Source of the DNA: WLND01 sp040398845
Lineage (GTDB): Bacteria; Actinomycetota; Actinomycetes; S36-B12
Assembly: GCA_040398845.1 (NCBI GenBank)
Contig: JBBATH010000014.1
Location: forward strand, 43,481 to 107,480
Length of the DNA stretch: 64,000 nt
Direction: 5' to 3'
A program made the translations under genes and the position numbers. Below are positions 43,456-52,653 of this stretch, one piece after another. How positions within the stretch are numbered: position 1 is the stretch's first letter; every line of letters starts with the position of its first letter. The notes under the pieces were generated by a model. It was not told the origin of the DNA, made no database searches, and saw only the letters and a list, made by a program, of their open reading frames with translations.

Positions 43456-44484
43456 ATGCCGGCCTTGCCTGCTCCAGCAATTGATCTGACTGATGACGAA
43501 CGTGCTGCACTGATGGAGTTGACCCGGGCTTCGAGTGTGCGAACAAGTTTGGCCCAGCGCGCGAAGATCGTACTGCTCGCGGGCGAGGGGACCTCGAACA
43601 CGGAGATCGCGGAGTTAGTTGGTGTTTCCCGCCCGACAGTGATCCTCTGGAGGAAGCGGTTTCAGGATCAGGGCATTGCCGGACTGTACGACGAGCCAAG
43701 GCAAGGGCGTCCAAGGCACGTAAGCCACGAGATGATTGTTGCCGCAACGTTGACGCCCCCGCCCGAAAACCTAGGACTGACCCACTGGTCGAGCCGGTCG
43801 CTGGCCCGCAGGCTTGGCGTGGGAAACGCGACGGTCGCTCGCTGCTGGAGAGAATATGGAATTCAGCCACTAGGGCCTGACACCTATCAGTTCTCCACAG
43901 TCCCGGAGATGGTGGGCGGTGTTGCTGACGTTTTGGGGCTATTCCTTGCGCCGCACTGCAACGCAATCATGATCAGATTTTCTCACAACGACCGAAATGG
44001 CCTGGCGCCCGGCTTCAAGGCCCTTGACCCGGTAGGTGGCGCCTTCACCGGCCAGGCAGACCAGTCAGCCTCCGGTCGTGATTTCAAGTGGTTCGTCGAG
44101 CAGTTCACTGATTCGAACTCCGGTGAGGACCTCCATCTCGTGATGGACAGGGAGGCCAATGACGAACACGCTGAAGTCCTCGAATTGTTTGAAACCAATC
44201 CCCGCAGGCACGTCTACTTCACCAATGCTCTCGCGTCGTGGTCGAGGCTCGTTGATGTGTGGCTCGGGATTGTGGAGGGCCACCCGTCGGGAAACGACCT
44301 CAACTTGTCCTCGACTGACAGCCTCACCAGCATCCGCGCCATCCTCGAGAAGTGGGATGGGCACGTCCATCAAGGTACCGAGATCCAAGCGCAACGACTG
44401 GGTCTGCCAGCGCTGAATCGTCAAGAGACTTCACACACGAGCCATGAGCGGCCGAGGCTTTGCCCTATCACTGGTCGCCCATGA
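43456..44484 (+). pseudogene. IS630-type transposase, catalytically degenerate but uninterrupted
   Basis: 342-codon open frame. N-terminal HTH part (VGVSRPTVILWRKRFQDQG, 56-73) and GLTHWSSRSLARRLGVGNATV (107-127, in parts) match IS630-family transposases, as does TYQFSTVPE. The catalytic part is damaged: where relatives have VDEKSQIQALDR this protein has IRFSHNDRNGL, about 25 residues are missing in frame, and the first catalytic Asp is lost. The later Asp (HLVMDRE, 231) and Glu (GIVEGH, 274) remain. No terminal inverted repeats were seen. It lies 11 bp after the IclR gene and 11 bp before the PPOX gene. Either a dead remnant or a domesticated DNA-binding protein. Confidence 0.75.
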
Positions 44485-44495
44485 GAGGAGAAGTC

Positions 44496-44969
44496 ATGCA
44501 AAATGAAAGTTGGCGGGGGAAACTCGGAGGGTTAGAGCGGGAGGAGTTCGACACATTCCTCGCCGAAGGTAAGGTCGCGCGCCTTGCCTGCCTTGATGAC
44601 AAGGGGTGGCCGTACGTCGTGCCGTGCTGGCACGAGTGGGACGGTGAGTCGTTCTGGGTTGTCGCGAGAATGAAATCCGCCTGGGCGGAATACTTGGAGA
44701 AGGAATCTCGCTGCGCGATCACCGTTGATGAGGAGGGTGCACTACGCAAAGTTATTGCTCAGTGCACCGCGACTCTTGTGGAACCCCCGAACGTCGGCGG
44801 GGCTTGGGTCCCCATTGCCGAGCGAATGTCAATTCGTTATCTAGGACCGAATGGACCGTCGTACCTCGAGCCAACGCTGGACAAGAAGCGCTGGCTCTTT
44901 CGTCTTGACCCCGTGCGCTTGTGGACGTGGCAGGGCGTGGACTGGGCCAAGCACTACAAAGAGGACTGA
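44496..44969 (+). CDS. PPOX-class (pyridoxamine 5'-phosphate oxidase-like) flavin/F420-binding protein
   Basis: A 157-residue split-barrel protein: EEFDTFLAEGKVARLACLDDKGWPYVVPCWHEWDG in parts, then WAEYLEKESRCAITVDEEG. It belongs to the PPOX-like group that binds FMN or F420; function unknown. ATG 44496 has AGGAGAAG just before it; the upstream frame from 44460 overlaps the transposase. It differs from the PPOX protein at 18139. No close link to the next operon is evident, since a promoter-like gap follows. Confidence 0.82.
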   Translation: MQNESWRGKLGGLEREEFDTFLAEGKVARLACLDDKGWPYVVPCWHEWDGESFWVVARMKSAWAEYLEKESRCAITVDEEGALRKVIAQCTATLVEPPNVGGAWVPIAERMSIRYLGPNGPSYLEPTLDKKRWLFRLDPVRLWTWQGVDWAKHYKED

Positions 44970-45018
44970 AGTCAACCCTCTAGTTTCAACAATGTAACCA
45001 AGTTGTAATCGAAACCCG

Positions 45019-45048
45019 TTGACCCGTTCTCAACTTCCAACGTAACGT
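45019..45048 (+). promoter_or_regulatory. Candidate promoter of the sugar-acid-like operon
   Basis: TTGACC (45019-45024), 18-bp spacer, TAACGT (45043-45048), about 46 bp before the first gene. The preceding 40 bp are AT-rich and contain TTTCAACAA and TTGTAATCGAAA, a loose inverted repeat that might be an operator. Confidence 0.4.
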
Positions 45049-45093
45049 ACTACTGGAGTGGAACACAGTCCCACTGTATGGAACGGAGGGGTT

Positions 45094-46281
45094 GTGGACC
45101 TCATTAGTTTGGCCAGTCACCTCATTGAGGTGCCCAGTCCCAATCTGCCTGGGGACGAGCGGGCGATGGCCGATGCCGTCCAGTCGGTGTCGAGCTCGCT
45201 CGGAATGGGAAGGGGGCGGGTCGTGGGGGCGCTCGCCGAGCGTCCCAACGTCCTGATTGAACTTGACTTCGGCCCCGGGGGCCGGACGCTGGCGCTAAGC
45301 GGACACCTCGATACGAAACCCGTGGGCGATGCTGAGTGGGGAACAGATCCGTTTACACCGGTCGTTCACGACGGTTACCTGTACGGCCTGGGGTCCTTCG
45401 ACATGAAAGGTGCTATCGCAGCGATGCTTCTCGCGGCGGCACAGGTAGCTCAACAGCCTCCTCGCGCGGGACGGCTCCACCTTGTTTTCACCGCTGATGA
45501 GGAGTTTGGCTCCCAATACGGCTCTCGCTATCTGGCGGAGAACGGCCTGGTGGATGCCGACGCCATCGTCATAGGGGAGCCCGGCGGGGTCTCCGGGGAT
45601 TGGGATGCGGTGCATGTTGTCAGCAGGGGCATCGCAAATGTCCATGTTGACGTCAAGGGTCGTCAGGGTCATTCGAGCCTGTCCGAGGTCAATGGCTACG
45701 TCAGTGCCATCCAACAGATGGCGCGGCTGCTCACACTGTTTGCCTCCGATTTCAAGCCGGCATATCCCGCGAACGAGTGGGGTGTAGGTCCTACGGTCAA
45801 CGCCGGGGTGACCGTGAGCGGCGGTATTGGTTTTGGCGTCGTGCCTGGATTGGCGACGTTCGCATCGGATATTCGGCTGGTACCGGGCATGGACCGCCAA
45901 GACTTCGAACGAGACCTGCAGATCTTCCTTGATCGCGCATCAGCTCTTGCGACGCCCATAGAGTCAAACTTCCGGTTTGAGGAAGCGCCGCGTGACTGGT
46001 TACCCCCGACTGCCGTAGATCCAACGTCACCGATCGTTCTCTCATGCATGGGTGCGGTCGCTGGAGTCCTCGGGAGCGAGGTCCCCACCGGCGTGTTCCC
46101 TGGGACTACGGACGCGTGTTGGCTCCAAGGCATCCTTGGGATCCCCACCTTGCCGGCATTCGGCCCAGGCATGCTCGAGCGGGCACATGCTGCCGATGAG
46201 CGGGTCTCCATTCAGTCGTTGCACGACAGCGTGCCCATCTATGAACATGTGATTCGCACATTCTGTGGAGGCGACGCTTGA
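45094..46281 (+). CDS. M20 family metallopeptidase/deacylase (ArgE/DapE type)
   Basis: Zinc amidohydrolase of 395 residues. Metal and catalytic residues: LSGHLDTKPVGD, GSFDMKGAIAAM, TADEEFGS (catalytic Glu-Glu) and EPGG, with a dimerisation domain (about 165-280) and a late His (LERAHAADE). The family removes acyl groups from N-acyl amino acids or cleaves small peptides. As the first gene of an ABC/KDG-kinase operon it suggests an N-acylated substrate. GTG 45094 lies just after GGAGGGG; GTG 45058 has no proper site. Its stop overlaps the next start (TTGA). Confidence 0.85.
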   Translation: MDLISLASHLIEVPSPNLPGDERAMADAVQSVSSSLGMGRGRVVGALAERPNVLIELDFGPGGRTLALSGHLDTKPVGDAEWGTDPFTPVVHDGYLYGLGSFDMKGAIAAMLLAAAQVAQQPPRAGRLHLVFTADEEFGSQYGSRYLAENGLVDADAIVIGEPGGVSGDWDAVHVVSRGIANVHVDVKGRQGHSSLSEVNGYVSAIQQMARLLTLFASDFKPAYPANEWGVGPTVNAGVTVSGGIGFGVVPGLATFASDIRLVPGMDRQDFERDLQIFLDRASALATPIESNFRFEEAPRDWLPPTAVDPTSPIVLSCMGAVAGVLGSEVPTGVFPGTTDACWLQGILGIPTLPAFGPGMLERAHAADERVSIQSLHDSVPIYEHVIRTFCGGDA

Positions 46282-47255
46282 GCGCGGGCATCCGGGAGCA
46301 GACGGATACTCGTTCCCCACGTGACTGGGCGTCATTAACGCCCGTCCTTGGACTCGTCGTGATTTTGATCATCGCGTTATTCTTAGCCCCCTCATTCTTT
46401 CAGCCCGCAAACCTCGGAAACCTGAGTCGCCAAGCGGCCATTCTCGCCATTGTTGCGGCAGGTCAGACGCTCGTTCTCCTAGTGCGGGGCATTGACCTCT
46501 CGGTGGGCGCCGTGATGACGCTCAGCATGGTGATCGTCGCGCGAGTTAGCGAGGGGAACGACGGCCAATTGGCGGTTGCGATTGGCGCGGCCCTGTTGCT
46601 CGGACTGACAGTCGGCGCGCTTAATGCAGTGCTCGTCGTGGGGCGCCGAGTCCCGCCATTCGTAGCAACACTCGCGACGGCCGTATTGATCGTCGGATTC
46701 CAAACAGCGTGGACTCAAGGAGTACCGGGCGGAGGTATTCCTTACGCTCTGGCTGAACTGGGTTCCAGCCGAATCCTCGGTATTCCTGCCCCGACCTATA
46801 TCGCCCTCATTGTGATCGGAATCGTTGCGATTGTTCTGAAGTTCACGATATTGGGCCGCTGGCTGTATTCGGCAGGTGGGAACCCAGAGGCTGCTCGCAT
46901 GAGCGGGGTGCCGGTCGCTTGGGTGACGGCGGGTGCGTACATCGCTTGCAGCCTGCTGGCAGTGTTCGGCGGTCTCCTGCTCGGTGGGTATGCCGGCTAT
47001 GTCGATGCGTATCTGGGGGTGGGCTATGACCTCGACTCGATCGCGGCAGCTGTCATCGGTGGCACATCCTTTGCTGGTGGCGTCGGGGGCGTTGGTCGCT
47101 CGCTCCTCGGTGCAGTGGTTATTGCGTCAGCGCTGAACATGATCGTCCTCACGGGTGCAGATGAATGGCTCCAACTCGTGGTCAAGGGCGCCATCATCCT
47201 CGTTGCTGTAGCGGTTCAGACGACACGTTGGAGCAGACCGAGGAGAGGGGGTTAA
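46278..47255 (+). CDS. Sugar-type ABC transporter permease (RbsC/XylH family), first subunit
   Basis: Permease of 325 residues with about eight to ten hydrophobic segments. BPD_transp_2 marks: QTLVLLVRGIDLSVGAVMTL, GNPEAARMSGVPVAWVTAGAY in parts, and AAAVIGGTSFAGGVGGVGRSLLGAVVIA in parts. TTG 46278 overlaps the M20 stop. A second related permease is at 50097, so the transporter is heterodimeric, as in the galactofuranose system. Confidence 0.9.
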   Translation: MSAGIREQTDTRSPRDWASLTPVLGLVVILIIALFLAPSFFQPANLGNLSRQAAILAIVAAGQTLVLLVRGIDLSVGAVMTLSMVIVARVSEGNDGQLAVAIGAALLLGLTVGALNAVLVVGRRVPPFVATLATAVLIVGFQTAWTQGVPGGGIPYALAELGSSRILGIPAPTYIALIVIGIVAIVLKFTILGRWLYSAGGNPEAARMSGVPVAWVTAGAYIACSLLAVFGGLLLGGYAGYVDAYLGVGYDLDSIAAAVIGGTSFAGGVGGVGRSLLGAVVIASALNMIVLTGADEWLQLVVKGAIILVAVAVQTTRWSRPRRGG

Positions 47256-47330
47256 GAAGCTGAGAATCTGCTGCTCTGTGCGGCAGTGAGAGCGGTCATG
47301 CAGTACCTCATCGTCATCGAAAGGACACAA

Positions 47331-48557
47331 ATGTTCAACACCCGAAGGAGACGCTCGATAGCGGGCGTCGTTTCAGTGCTCGCAGTTTCTTCACTCATTG
47401 GTGCATGCTCCAGTGATAGTTCCAGTAGCGACGCGCCTTCAGCTGCAGCTGTGTCGGCTGCCGCTGAGTCCAGCGCTGCACCGATGGAGGAGAGCGCAGC
47501 TGCCGTTTCCGGTGAAGTTTCAGCCGATGCTCTCAGCACCGCGTGGGCTGAGGACTGGGCCAAGGTTGGGCTTACGAACCCAGGCCTGACTCCCACTGAC
47601 GCTGGAATCGTCGAGGTCGACACAGCTCAGTACACCAAGGAGGGTCCGTACACGATCGGATTCGCATCGCAGGGCCCGACCAACTCGTGGGCTGCCATCT
47701 ATGACGAGACCCTCAAGGCGCATGCAGCCGAGCTCGGTGTGTCGTTGGAGTACGCCGGTGCTGACGGTAAGGAAGACAAGCAGGTCAATGACATTAATGA
47801 CCTGCTCGCGAAGGACATCGACGCACTCATTGTCACCCCGATGGGCCCCGCTGTGAAGGGACCAATCGAGCGTGCAGCAGCGCAGGGGATTCCGGTGATC
47901 CTCTGCACGGGCATCGTGGACACCACGTCAAACGTGTCCCGCGTTGATCGTGACAACCGCCTCAATGGCGCCCTTTTTGCTGAGTGGATCGCGCAGCAGG
48001 TTGGCGGCAAGGGAAAGATTGTCATGCTGAGTGGCATCGCTGGTGTGCCGACGGCGGAAACTCGTAAGGCTGGCGCGGAGGAGGTATTCGCTCTGTACCC
48101 GGACATCGAGATCCTGGACAAGCAGTACACCAACTGGTCACCGACCGAAGGCAAGACGGTCATGGAGCAACTGCTGGCAAAGTACGGCGACGAGATCGAC
48201 GCCGTGTGGTCAGACAGTGGCCTGCAGGACATCGGAGTGATCCAGGCCTACAAGGAAGCAGGCAAGGCGATCCCGCCGATGACTGCTGAGCCGCTCAATG
48301 GATTCCTGAAGCTGGCCAAGGAGAATAATGTCAAGTTCCTTGCTGTCGGATACCCGCCCAGCCACTCGGCTGAGTGCCTCGACACGGCGGTAGCGGCGCT
48401 TCAGGGCAAGCCGGTGTCATCGTTTGTGAACGTCGGAGTGCCAGTATTCACGGACGCTGAGAATGATCAGTTCGTGAAGATGGAATGCTCAGATGATCTG
48501 TGGCTTCCCGCAGACCTGCTGAGCAAGGATCTCCTTGCCTCTCTCAAGCTCTGCTGA
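47331..48557 (+). CDS. Sugar-type ABC transporter substrate-binding lipoprotein (periplasmic-binding-protein-like I)
   Basis: Exported protein of 408 residues with signal SIAGVVSVLAVSSLIGAC (lipobox IGAC) and a Ser/Ala-rich linker. The RbsB-like domain: YTIGFASQGPTNSWAAI, DINDLLAKDIDALIVTPMGPA in parts, VDRDNRLNGALFAEWIAQQ, and GYPPSHSAECLDTAVAALQGKP in parts. The ligand is probably a sugar or sugar acid, but pocket residues cannot be read by eye. ATG 47331 has GAAAGGA upstream. A very strong hairpin follows 15 bp after the stop. Confidence 0.9.
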   Translation: MFNTRRRRSIAGVVSVLAVSSLIGACSSDSSSSDAPSAAAVSAAAESSAAPMEESAAAVSGEVSADALSTAWAEDWAKVGLTNPGLTPTDAGIVEVDTAQYTKEGPYTIGFASQGPTNSWAAIYDETLKAHAAELGVSLEYAGADGKEDKQVNDINDLLAKDIDALIVTPMGPAVKGPIERAAAQGIPVILCTGIVDTTSNVSRVDRDNRLNGALFAEWIAQQVGGKGKIVMLSGIAGVPTAETRKAGAEEVFALYPDIEILDKQYTNWSPTEGKTVMEQLLAKYGDEIDAVWSDSGLQDIGVIQAYKEAGKAIPPMTAEPLNGFLKLAKENNVKFLAVGYPPSHSAECLDTAVAALQGKPVSSFVNVGVPVFTDAENDQFVKMECSDDLWLPADLLSKDLLASLKLC

Positions 48558-50100
48558 CGAGGGTCGCGTAACGGAGGAGGGGGTCCTTGACCCCCTCCTC
48601 CGGGTACGCGGTGTCAGCAAGGCTTTTTCTGGAGTCCCTGCACTGACCAATGTCGACCTTGATTTGTATGGCGGACGGGTTCATGCCCTGCTGGGCCAAA
48701 ATGGAGCGGGGAAGTCCACGCTGATTTCCATCATCTCAGGGGTTCTTCAGCCTGACGCGGGAACGCTCGAGATTGAGGGAAGTGGTGTTCACTTCCGAGA
48801 TCCGAGTGAGGCGTTGGCTAGCGGCATCGTGGCCGTCTATCAGGAACTCAGTCTTCTGCCGGACATGACGGTCGCAGAGAACCTGTATCTGGGTATGGAG
48901 CCCAGGAAGAACGGACTTCTTGATCGTAAGACGATGGTGGATGGTGCGAGGGAGATTCTCAGCCGGTTGGGGGCCGGAGGCATTTCGCCCCTGGCAACAG
49001 TTGGTGATTTGACCATTGCGTCCCAACAGATGATTGAGGTGGGCAAGGCCCTCACCCGTGAAGCGAAGGTTCTCATTCTTGACGAGCCGAGTGCGGTTCT
49101 CGGCGATAACGAGCTTGAGTTGCTCTACTCATTGGTGGGACGACTCACTGCCGCCAGGATTTCGGTCGTCTACATCACTCATCGTCTGGACGAGGTCATG
49201 GAAATTGCCGATGAGGCAACAGTCATGCGTGACGGCAGTGTGGTGCTGTCGTTGCCCAGGGGCGAATTGAGCCACGACGTCATGATCGAAGCGATGGTTG
49301 GGCGCTCGGTTGCTCGCAACGCCCCGCCCAAGTGGCAGTCCGACCACCACGTTCATGAAGTTGATGGTCCTAGCGGTCTCGTGGTTTCGAATTTGATGCT
49401 CCCCGGCATGAAGGAAACTGGTGTGAGCTTCTCACTACGTCCAGGAGAAATTCTGGGTCTCGCAGGGCTCACAGGGTCGGGCCGATCCCGGCTGCTGAGG
49501 GCATTAGCCGGAGTTGCTCCGCCAGACTCCGGGTCGGTCACGTGGGGAGGGGCGCCGATAAGTATTCGCTCGCCACGGGCGGCCATCGCAAACGGAGTCG
49601 TACTTGTGCCTGAAGACCGCAAGCGCCAGGGCTTGATTCTTGGGCAATCAGTGGAATCCAACATTGTGCTCTCAGTTCTTGGTCGGATTGCCACAGTGGG
49701 TTGGCTACGCGGTTCTAAAGTCGCTGCCATTGCTGAAGATATGGTGACCCGGTTGCAGATTAAGACGGCAAATCTTGGTCAAAGGGTCCAGTTTCTCTCC
49801 GGTGGGAATCAGCAGAAGGTGGTCATCGCTCGCTGCCTCACGCTCAACCCGAGATTGCTCCTGCTCGATGAACCGCTGAGGGGCGTTGATGTGGGAGCCA
49901 AGGCTGAAATTGTAGACATCGTTGGTGAGATCTCCGCACGGGGGACGTCCGTGATTGTGGTGAGTTCCGAGATTGAGGATGTCCTCGCTCTCACGGACCG
50001 AATCATGGTGATGCGCGATGGCGTGGTTGCCGCAGAGTTTCGAGGGGCTGAGGCGACTGAGACGAGGATCCTCCACGCGAGCGCGGTGCAGGGGAAGTGA
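48535..50100 (+). CDS. Sugar-type ABC transporter duplicated ATP-binding protein (RbsA/MglA-like)
   Basis: Two fused ATPase domains in 521 residues. First half: Walker A GQNGAGKST, Walker B VLILDEPSAVL, switch YITHRLDEV; second half: degenerate Walker A GLTGSGRSR, signature LSGGNQQKVVIARCL and LLLDEPLRGVDVGAK. No in-frame start exists between 48535 and the conserved LLRVRGVSKAF, so TTG 48535, six bases after CAAGGA, is taken; it overlaps the binding protein by 23 bp. Codons 13-23 form a perfect 14-bp hairpin, likely lowering ATPase synthesis relative to the binding protein. Confidence 0.9.
   Translation: MPLSSSADEGRVTEEGVLDPLLRVRGVSKAFSGVPALTNVDLDLYGGRVHALLGQNGAGKSTLISIISGVLQPDAGTLEIEGSGVHFRDPSEALASGIVAVYQELSLLPDMTVAENLYLGMEPRKNGLLDRKTMVDGAREILSRLGAGGISPLATVGDLTIASQQMIEVGKALTREAKVLILDEPSAVLGDNELELLYSLVGRLTAARISVVYITHRLDEVMEIADEATVMRDGSVVLSLPRGELSHDVMIEAMVGRSVARNAPPKWQSDHHVHEVDGPSGLVVSNLMLPGMKETGVSFSLRPGEILGLAGLTGSGRSRLLRALAGVAPPDSGSVTWGGAPISIRSPRAAIANGVVLVPEDRKRQGLILGQSVESNIVLSVLGRIATVGWLRGSKVAAIAEDMVTRLQIKTANLGQRVQFLSGGNQQKVVIARCLTLNPRLLLLDEPLRGVDVGAKAEIVDIVGEISARGTSVIVVSSEIEDVLALTDRIMVMRDGVVAAEFRGAEATETRILHASAVQGK
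48572..48602 (+). promoter_or_regulatory. 14-bp perfect hairpin inside the 5' coding part of the ABC ATPase gene
   Basis: CGGAGGAGGGGGTC (48572-48585), loop CTT, then its exact complement (48589-48602). It begins 15 bp after the binding-protein stop codon and is translated as part of the ATPase gene. No T-run follows, so an RNA-stabilising, attenuating or translation-damping element is more likely than a full terminator. Confidence 0.65.
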
Positions 50101-51050
50101 TGCAGATGAAAGAGCGGATCAGTAGCGCTTTCACGGACGGAATCGCCGTCTGGATTATTGTCGCCGTCCTTGCAATGTTGGCCACCGTGTACTCGGACTC
50201 GTTTCTCACCATGAAGAACGTCCCAAATGTTTTGGGCCAGGCCGTTCCCCTGATCATCATCACCGTCGGAATGTTTATCGCGATTATCGCCGGTCAGATT
50301 GACCTGTCCGTGGCGGCAGTGGTCAAGCTCACGGCCGTTCTCGTTTCAGGGATCGCGGACGGTGACGGGGGCAAGTTCTTGGGCGCGGTCGCGCTGGCGT
50401 TTGCACTCGGAGCTGGCGTTGGACTGTTCAACTCCTTTCTCGTCGTCAAGTTAAAGATTCCAGCATTTATCGCGACCTTGGGAACCTTCTCAATCATCGA
50501 GGGCCTCGTTTTGGCCTACACGATCAAGGGTGTGGGGAGTATCCCGACGCCAGTCGTGACAAGCCTGTACGGGAACATCGGCCCGGTTCCATACTCGATA
50601 CTCGTCTTGCTGTTGCTCTTGGCTGCGGTTGGACTTTGGCTCCGACGTTCGCGTATGGCTCTTCACCTCTATGCAGTAGGTGGTGATATCGAAGTCGCTC
50701 GCCGATCAGGGATTCGCAGTGGCCCGGTCATCACAACGTCGCTCGTCACATGTTCGCTGTTTGCTGTTCTTGCCGGACTGGTACAGGTTTCTCGAGCAGG
50801 TGTCGGGGCTCCCACGACAGGGGATGGAATGGAGTTGCTTGCCATTACTGCGGTCGTTATCGGTGGAGCCTCATTGATGGGTGGACGTGGAAGGCTAGTG
50901 GGAGCAGTGGGGGGCGCGGTGCTGCTGGCGCTTATTGATAACGCACTCAACATGGTCGGGATTTCTCAGTACACCCAGGGACTTTTCCGTGGAGCCATCA
51001 TTGTTGCGGCAATCACGGTGTTCGTGTCGAAAAAGAGTGCGAAGACATGA
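50097..51050 (+). CDS. Sugar-type ABC transporter permease (RbsC family), second subunit
   Basis: Permease of 317 residues, about eight to ten hydrophobic segments; VPLIIITVGMFIAIIAGQIDLSVAAV in parts, VGGDIEVARRSGIRSGPVITT in parts, and VVIGGASLMGGRGRLVGAVGGAVLL in parts. ATGA overlap with the ATPase gene and with the kinase gene after it shows tight operon structure. Confidence 0.9.
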   Translation: MMQMKERISSAFTDGIAVWIIVAVLAMLATVYSDSFLTMKNVPNVLGQAVPLIIITVGMFIAIIAGQIDLSVAAVVKLTAVLVSGIADGDGGKFLGAVALAFALGAGVGLFNSFLVVKLKIPAFIATLGTFSIIEGLVLAYTIKGVGSIPTPVVTSLYGNIGPVPYSILVLLLLLAAVGLWLRRSRMALHLYAVGGDIEVARRSGIRSGPVITTSLVTCSLFAVLAGLVQVSRAGVGAPTTGDGMELLAITAVVIGGASLMGGRGRLVGAVGGAVLLALIDNALNMVGISQYTQGLFRGAIIVAAITVFVSKKSAKT

Positions 51051-52012
51051 CGCGTGCTCACCTTTGCACCCTGGGCGAAGCAATGATCCGCCTATCCCCG
51101 CCGGACGGGAGCAGGATTGCAACATCCGTCAAATTCGACGCGAGCGTCGGAGGCGCTGAACTGAATGTCGCAATCGCTAGTGCTGCCCTTGGGATGCCTG
51201 CGACTTGGCTCAGCTCTCTCCCGGAAAATCCGCTTGCCGAGCGAATCATGAGCGCGGCGAGAGGTGCGGGTGTGACGGTGATGGTCGCACCGTCCGAGAG
51301 TCGTGTCGGTCTGTACTTCGTTGAAGTTGGCGAAGAACCACGCGGTGTGTCGGTCATCTACGATCGAGCCGAATCCGCGATGAGTCTGCTCGACGGACTC
51401 AACGAAGGCATGCGCGCAGTTGTCTCGGGTGCGACTGTTCTCTACAGCTCTGGAATCACGTTGGGACTTGGTGCGGGAAGCGTGAACCTTCTCAGGGAGT
51501 TCTATGAGGGTGGTGCTAATTCGCTGAAATACTTCGAGGTGAATTACCGAAGCAAGCTATGGAGTGAAACGGAGGCGCGTGAGGCCACGATGCGCCTTAT
51601 GGACCTGTTCGATGTGCTTGTGGCGTCCGACCACGACCTCACGGATCTCCTTGGGATTGACTCTGACCCCATCGTGGCCGCTCGAATGCTCATTGCACTG
51701 CACGGCCACCAGTTCGTCCTCATTCCGCGACGCTGGGGGCGGGTTGGTGAGATAGGAAGCAATACGCTGACCGTCGTCACCGACGTTGACGAATTCACTG
51801 CCGAATGCTCCGGGCGAGTTGTTGATCCCGTGGGGGCCGGCGATGCCGGAACGGGTGCGTTCATTGCCATCTATTCGTCTATGAACGATATTCGTATGGC
51901 GGCGGAGGCATCGGTACGAGCATCGGCTTTCCAGCAGACCCTTGCCGGTGATGCCTCGGCCTTCACCATGGAAGAGATCACCAACCCATCCGAACGAAGA
52001 ATTCGTCGATGA
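51047..52012 (+). CDS. kdgK: PfkB-family sugar kinase, probable 2-keto-3-deoxygluconate kinase
   Basis: Ribokinase-fold kinase of 321 residues. CTLGEAMIRLSPPDG at the N-terminus is typical of KdgK; VGGAELNVAIASAALG and the C-terminal DPVGAGDAGTGAFIA (catalytic Asp in GAGD) confirm PfkB. It should phosphorylate 2-keto-3-deoxy-gluconate or a close sugar acid for the aldolase encoded next. Overlaps both neighbours by four bases. Confidence 0.85.
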   Translation: MTRAHLCTLGEAMIRLSPPDGSRIATSVKFDASVGGAELNVAIASAALGMPATWLSSLPENPLAERIMSAARGAGVTVMVAPSESRVGLYFVEVGEEPRGVSVIYDRAESAMSLLDGLNEGMRAVVSGATVLYSSGITLGLGAGSVNLLREFYEGGANSLKYFEVNYRSKLWSETEAREATMRLMDLFDVLVASDHDLTDLLGIDSDPIVAARMLIALHGHQFVLIPRRWGRVGEIGSNTLTVVTDVDEFTAECSGRVVDPVGAGDAGTGAFIAIYSSMNDIRMAAEASVRASAFQQTLAGDASAFTMEEITNPSERRIRR

Positions 52013-52653
52013 CGAAGTCGGGGGTGGATGAACGTCTCGGCAAGGCAGTGAGCGAACTTTCGATCGTCACGATTGTCCGGGAGCTCGGGGATCCTCTGCG
52101 CGCGCTCGATGTTGTTTCGGCACTCCGAGATGGTGGAGCGACAGCCATCGAGGTGACGACAAACACGGTTGCATGGCAGGCGGTCGTTACTCGCGCGGGA
52201 GAACTGGGGTTTGGTGCGGTCGGTGTGGGAACCGTGCTGACGATGTCGCACGTACTGGATGCCCACGATTGCGGTGCAAGTTTCGTGGTCTCTCCTGGTT
52301 TCGATGAAGCGATCGTCAAGGAGGCACTCGCTCGAGGCATGGACGTTTTACCCGGAGCAATGACACCAACTGAGATTTGTTCTGCGCTCGGAGCTGGAGC
52401 ACAGCGAGTCAAGCTCTTTCCGGCGGGGACCCTGGGACTGGCGTACTTCGGGGCGTTACGAGCGCCATTCGACGGCGTTGAGTTCGTTCCTACCGGCGGC
52501 ATTTCGCCGCAGAACGCGGTGTCGTGGCTGCGTGCCGGGTCCTGGGCACTCGGGATGGGCGGCTCGCTCACTTCCGGGACACCGCAGGAGATTGAGTTGC
52601 GCATGCGCGATCTAAGGGATTCGGTGTTAGCCGAGAGGAAGGACACGTTGTGA
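52009..52653 (+). CDS. eda: KDPG/KHG aldolase family protein
   Basis: Class I aldolase of 214 residues cleaving 2-keto-3-deoxy-6-phosphogluconate (or a relative) to pyruvate and glyceraldehyde 3-phosphate. Active-site pattern: catalytic Glu in AIEVTTNT, Schiff-base Lys in AQRVKLFPAGTLG, and phosphate-binding TGGISPQN. TGA/ATGA overlaps on both sides. With kdgK it defines a 2-keto-3-deoxy acid end-route. Confidence 0.9.
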   Translation: MTKSGVDERLGKAVSELSIVTIVRELGDPLRALDVVSALRDGGATAIEVTTNTVAWQAVVTRAGELGFGAVGVGTVLTMSHVLDAHDCGASFVVSPGFDEAIVKEALARGMDVLPGAMTPTEICSALGAGAQRVKLFPAGTLGLAYFGALRAPFDGVEFVPTGGISPQNAVSWLRAGSWALGMGGSLTSGTPQEIELRMRDLRDSVLAERKDTL

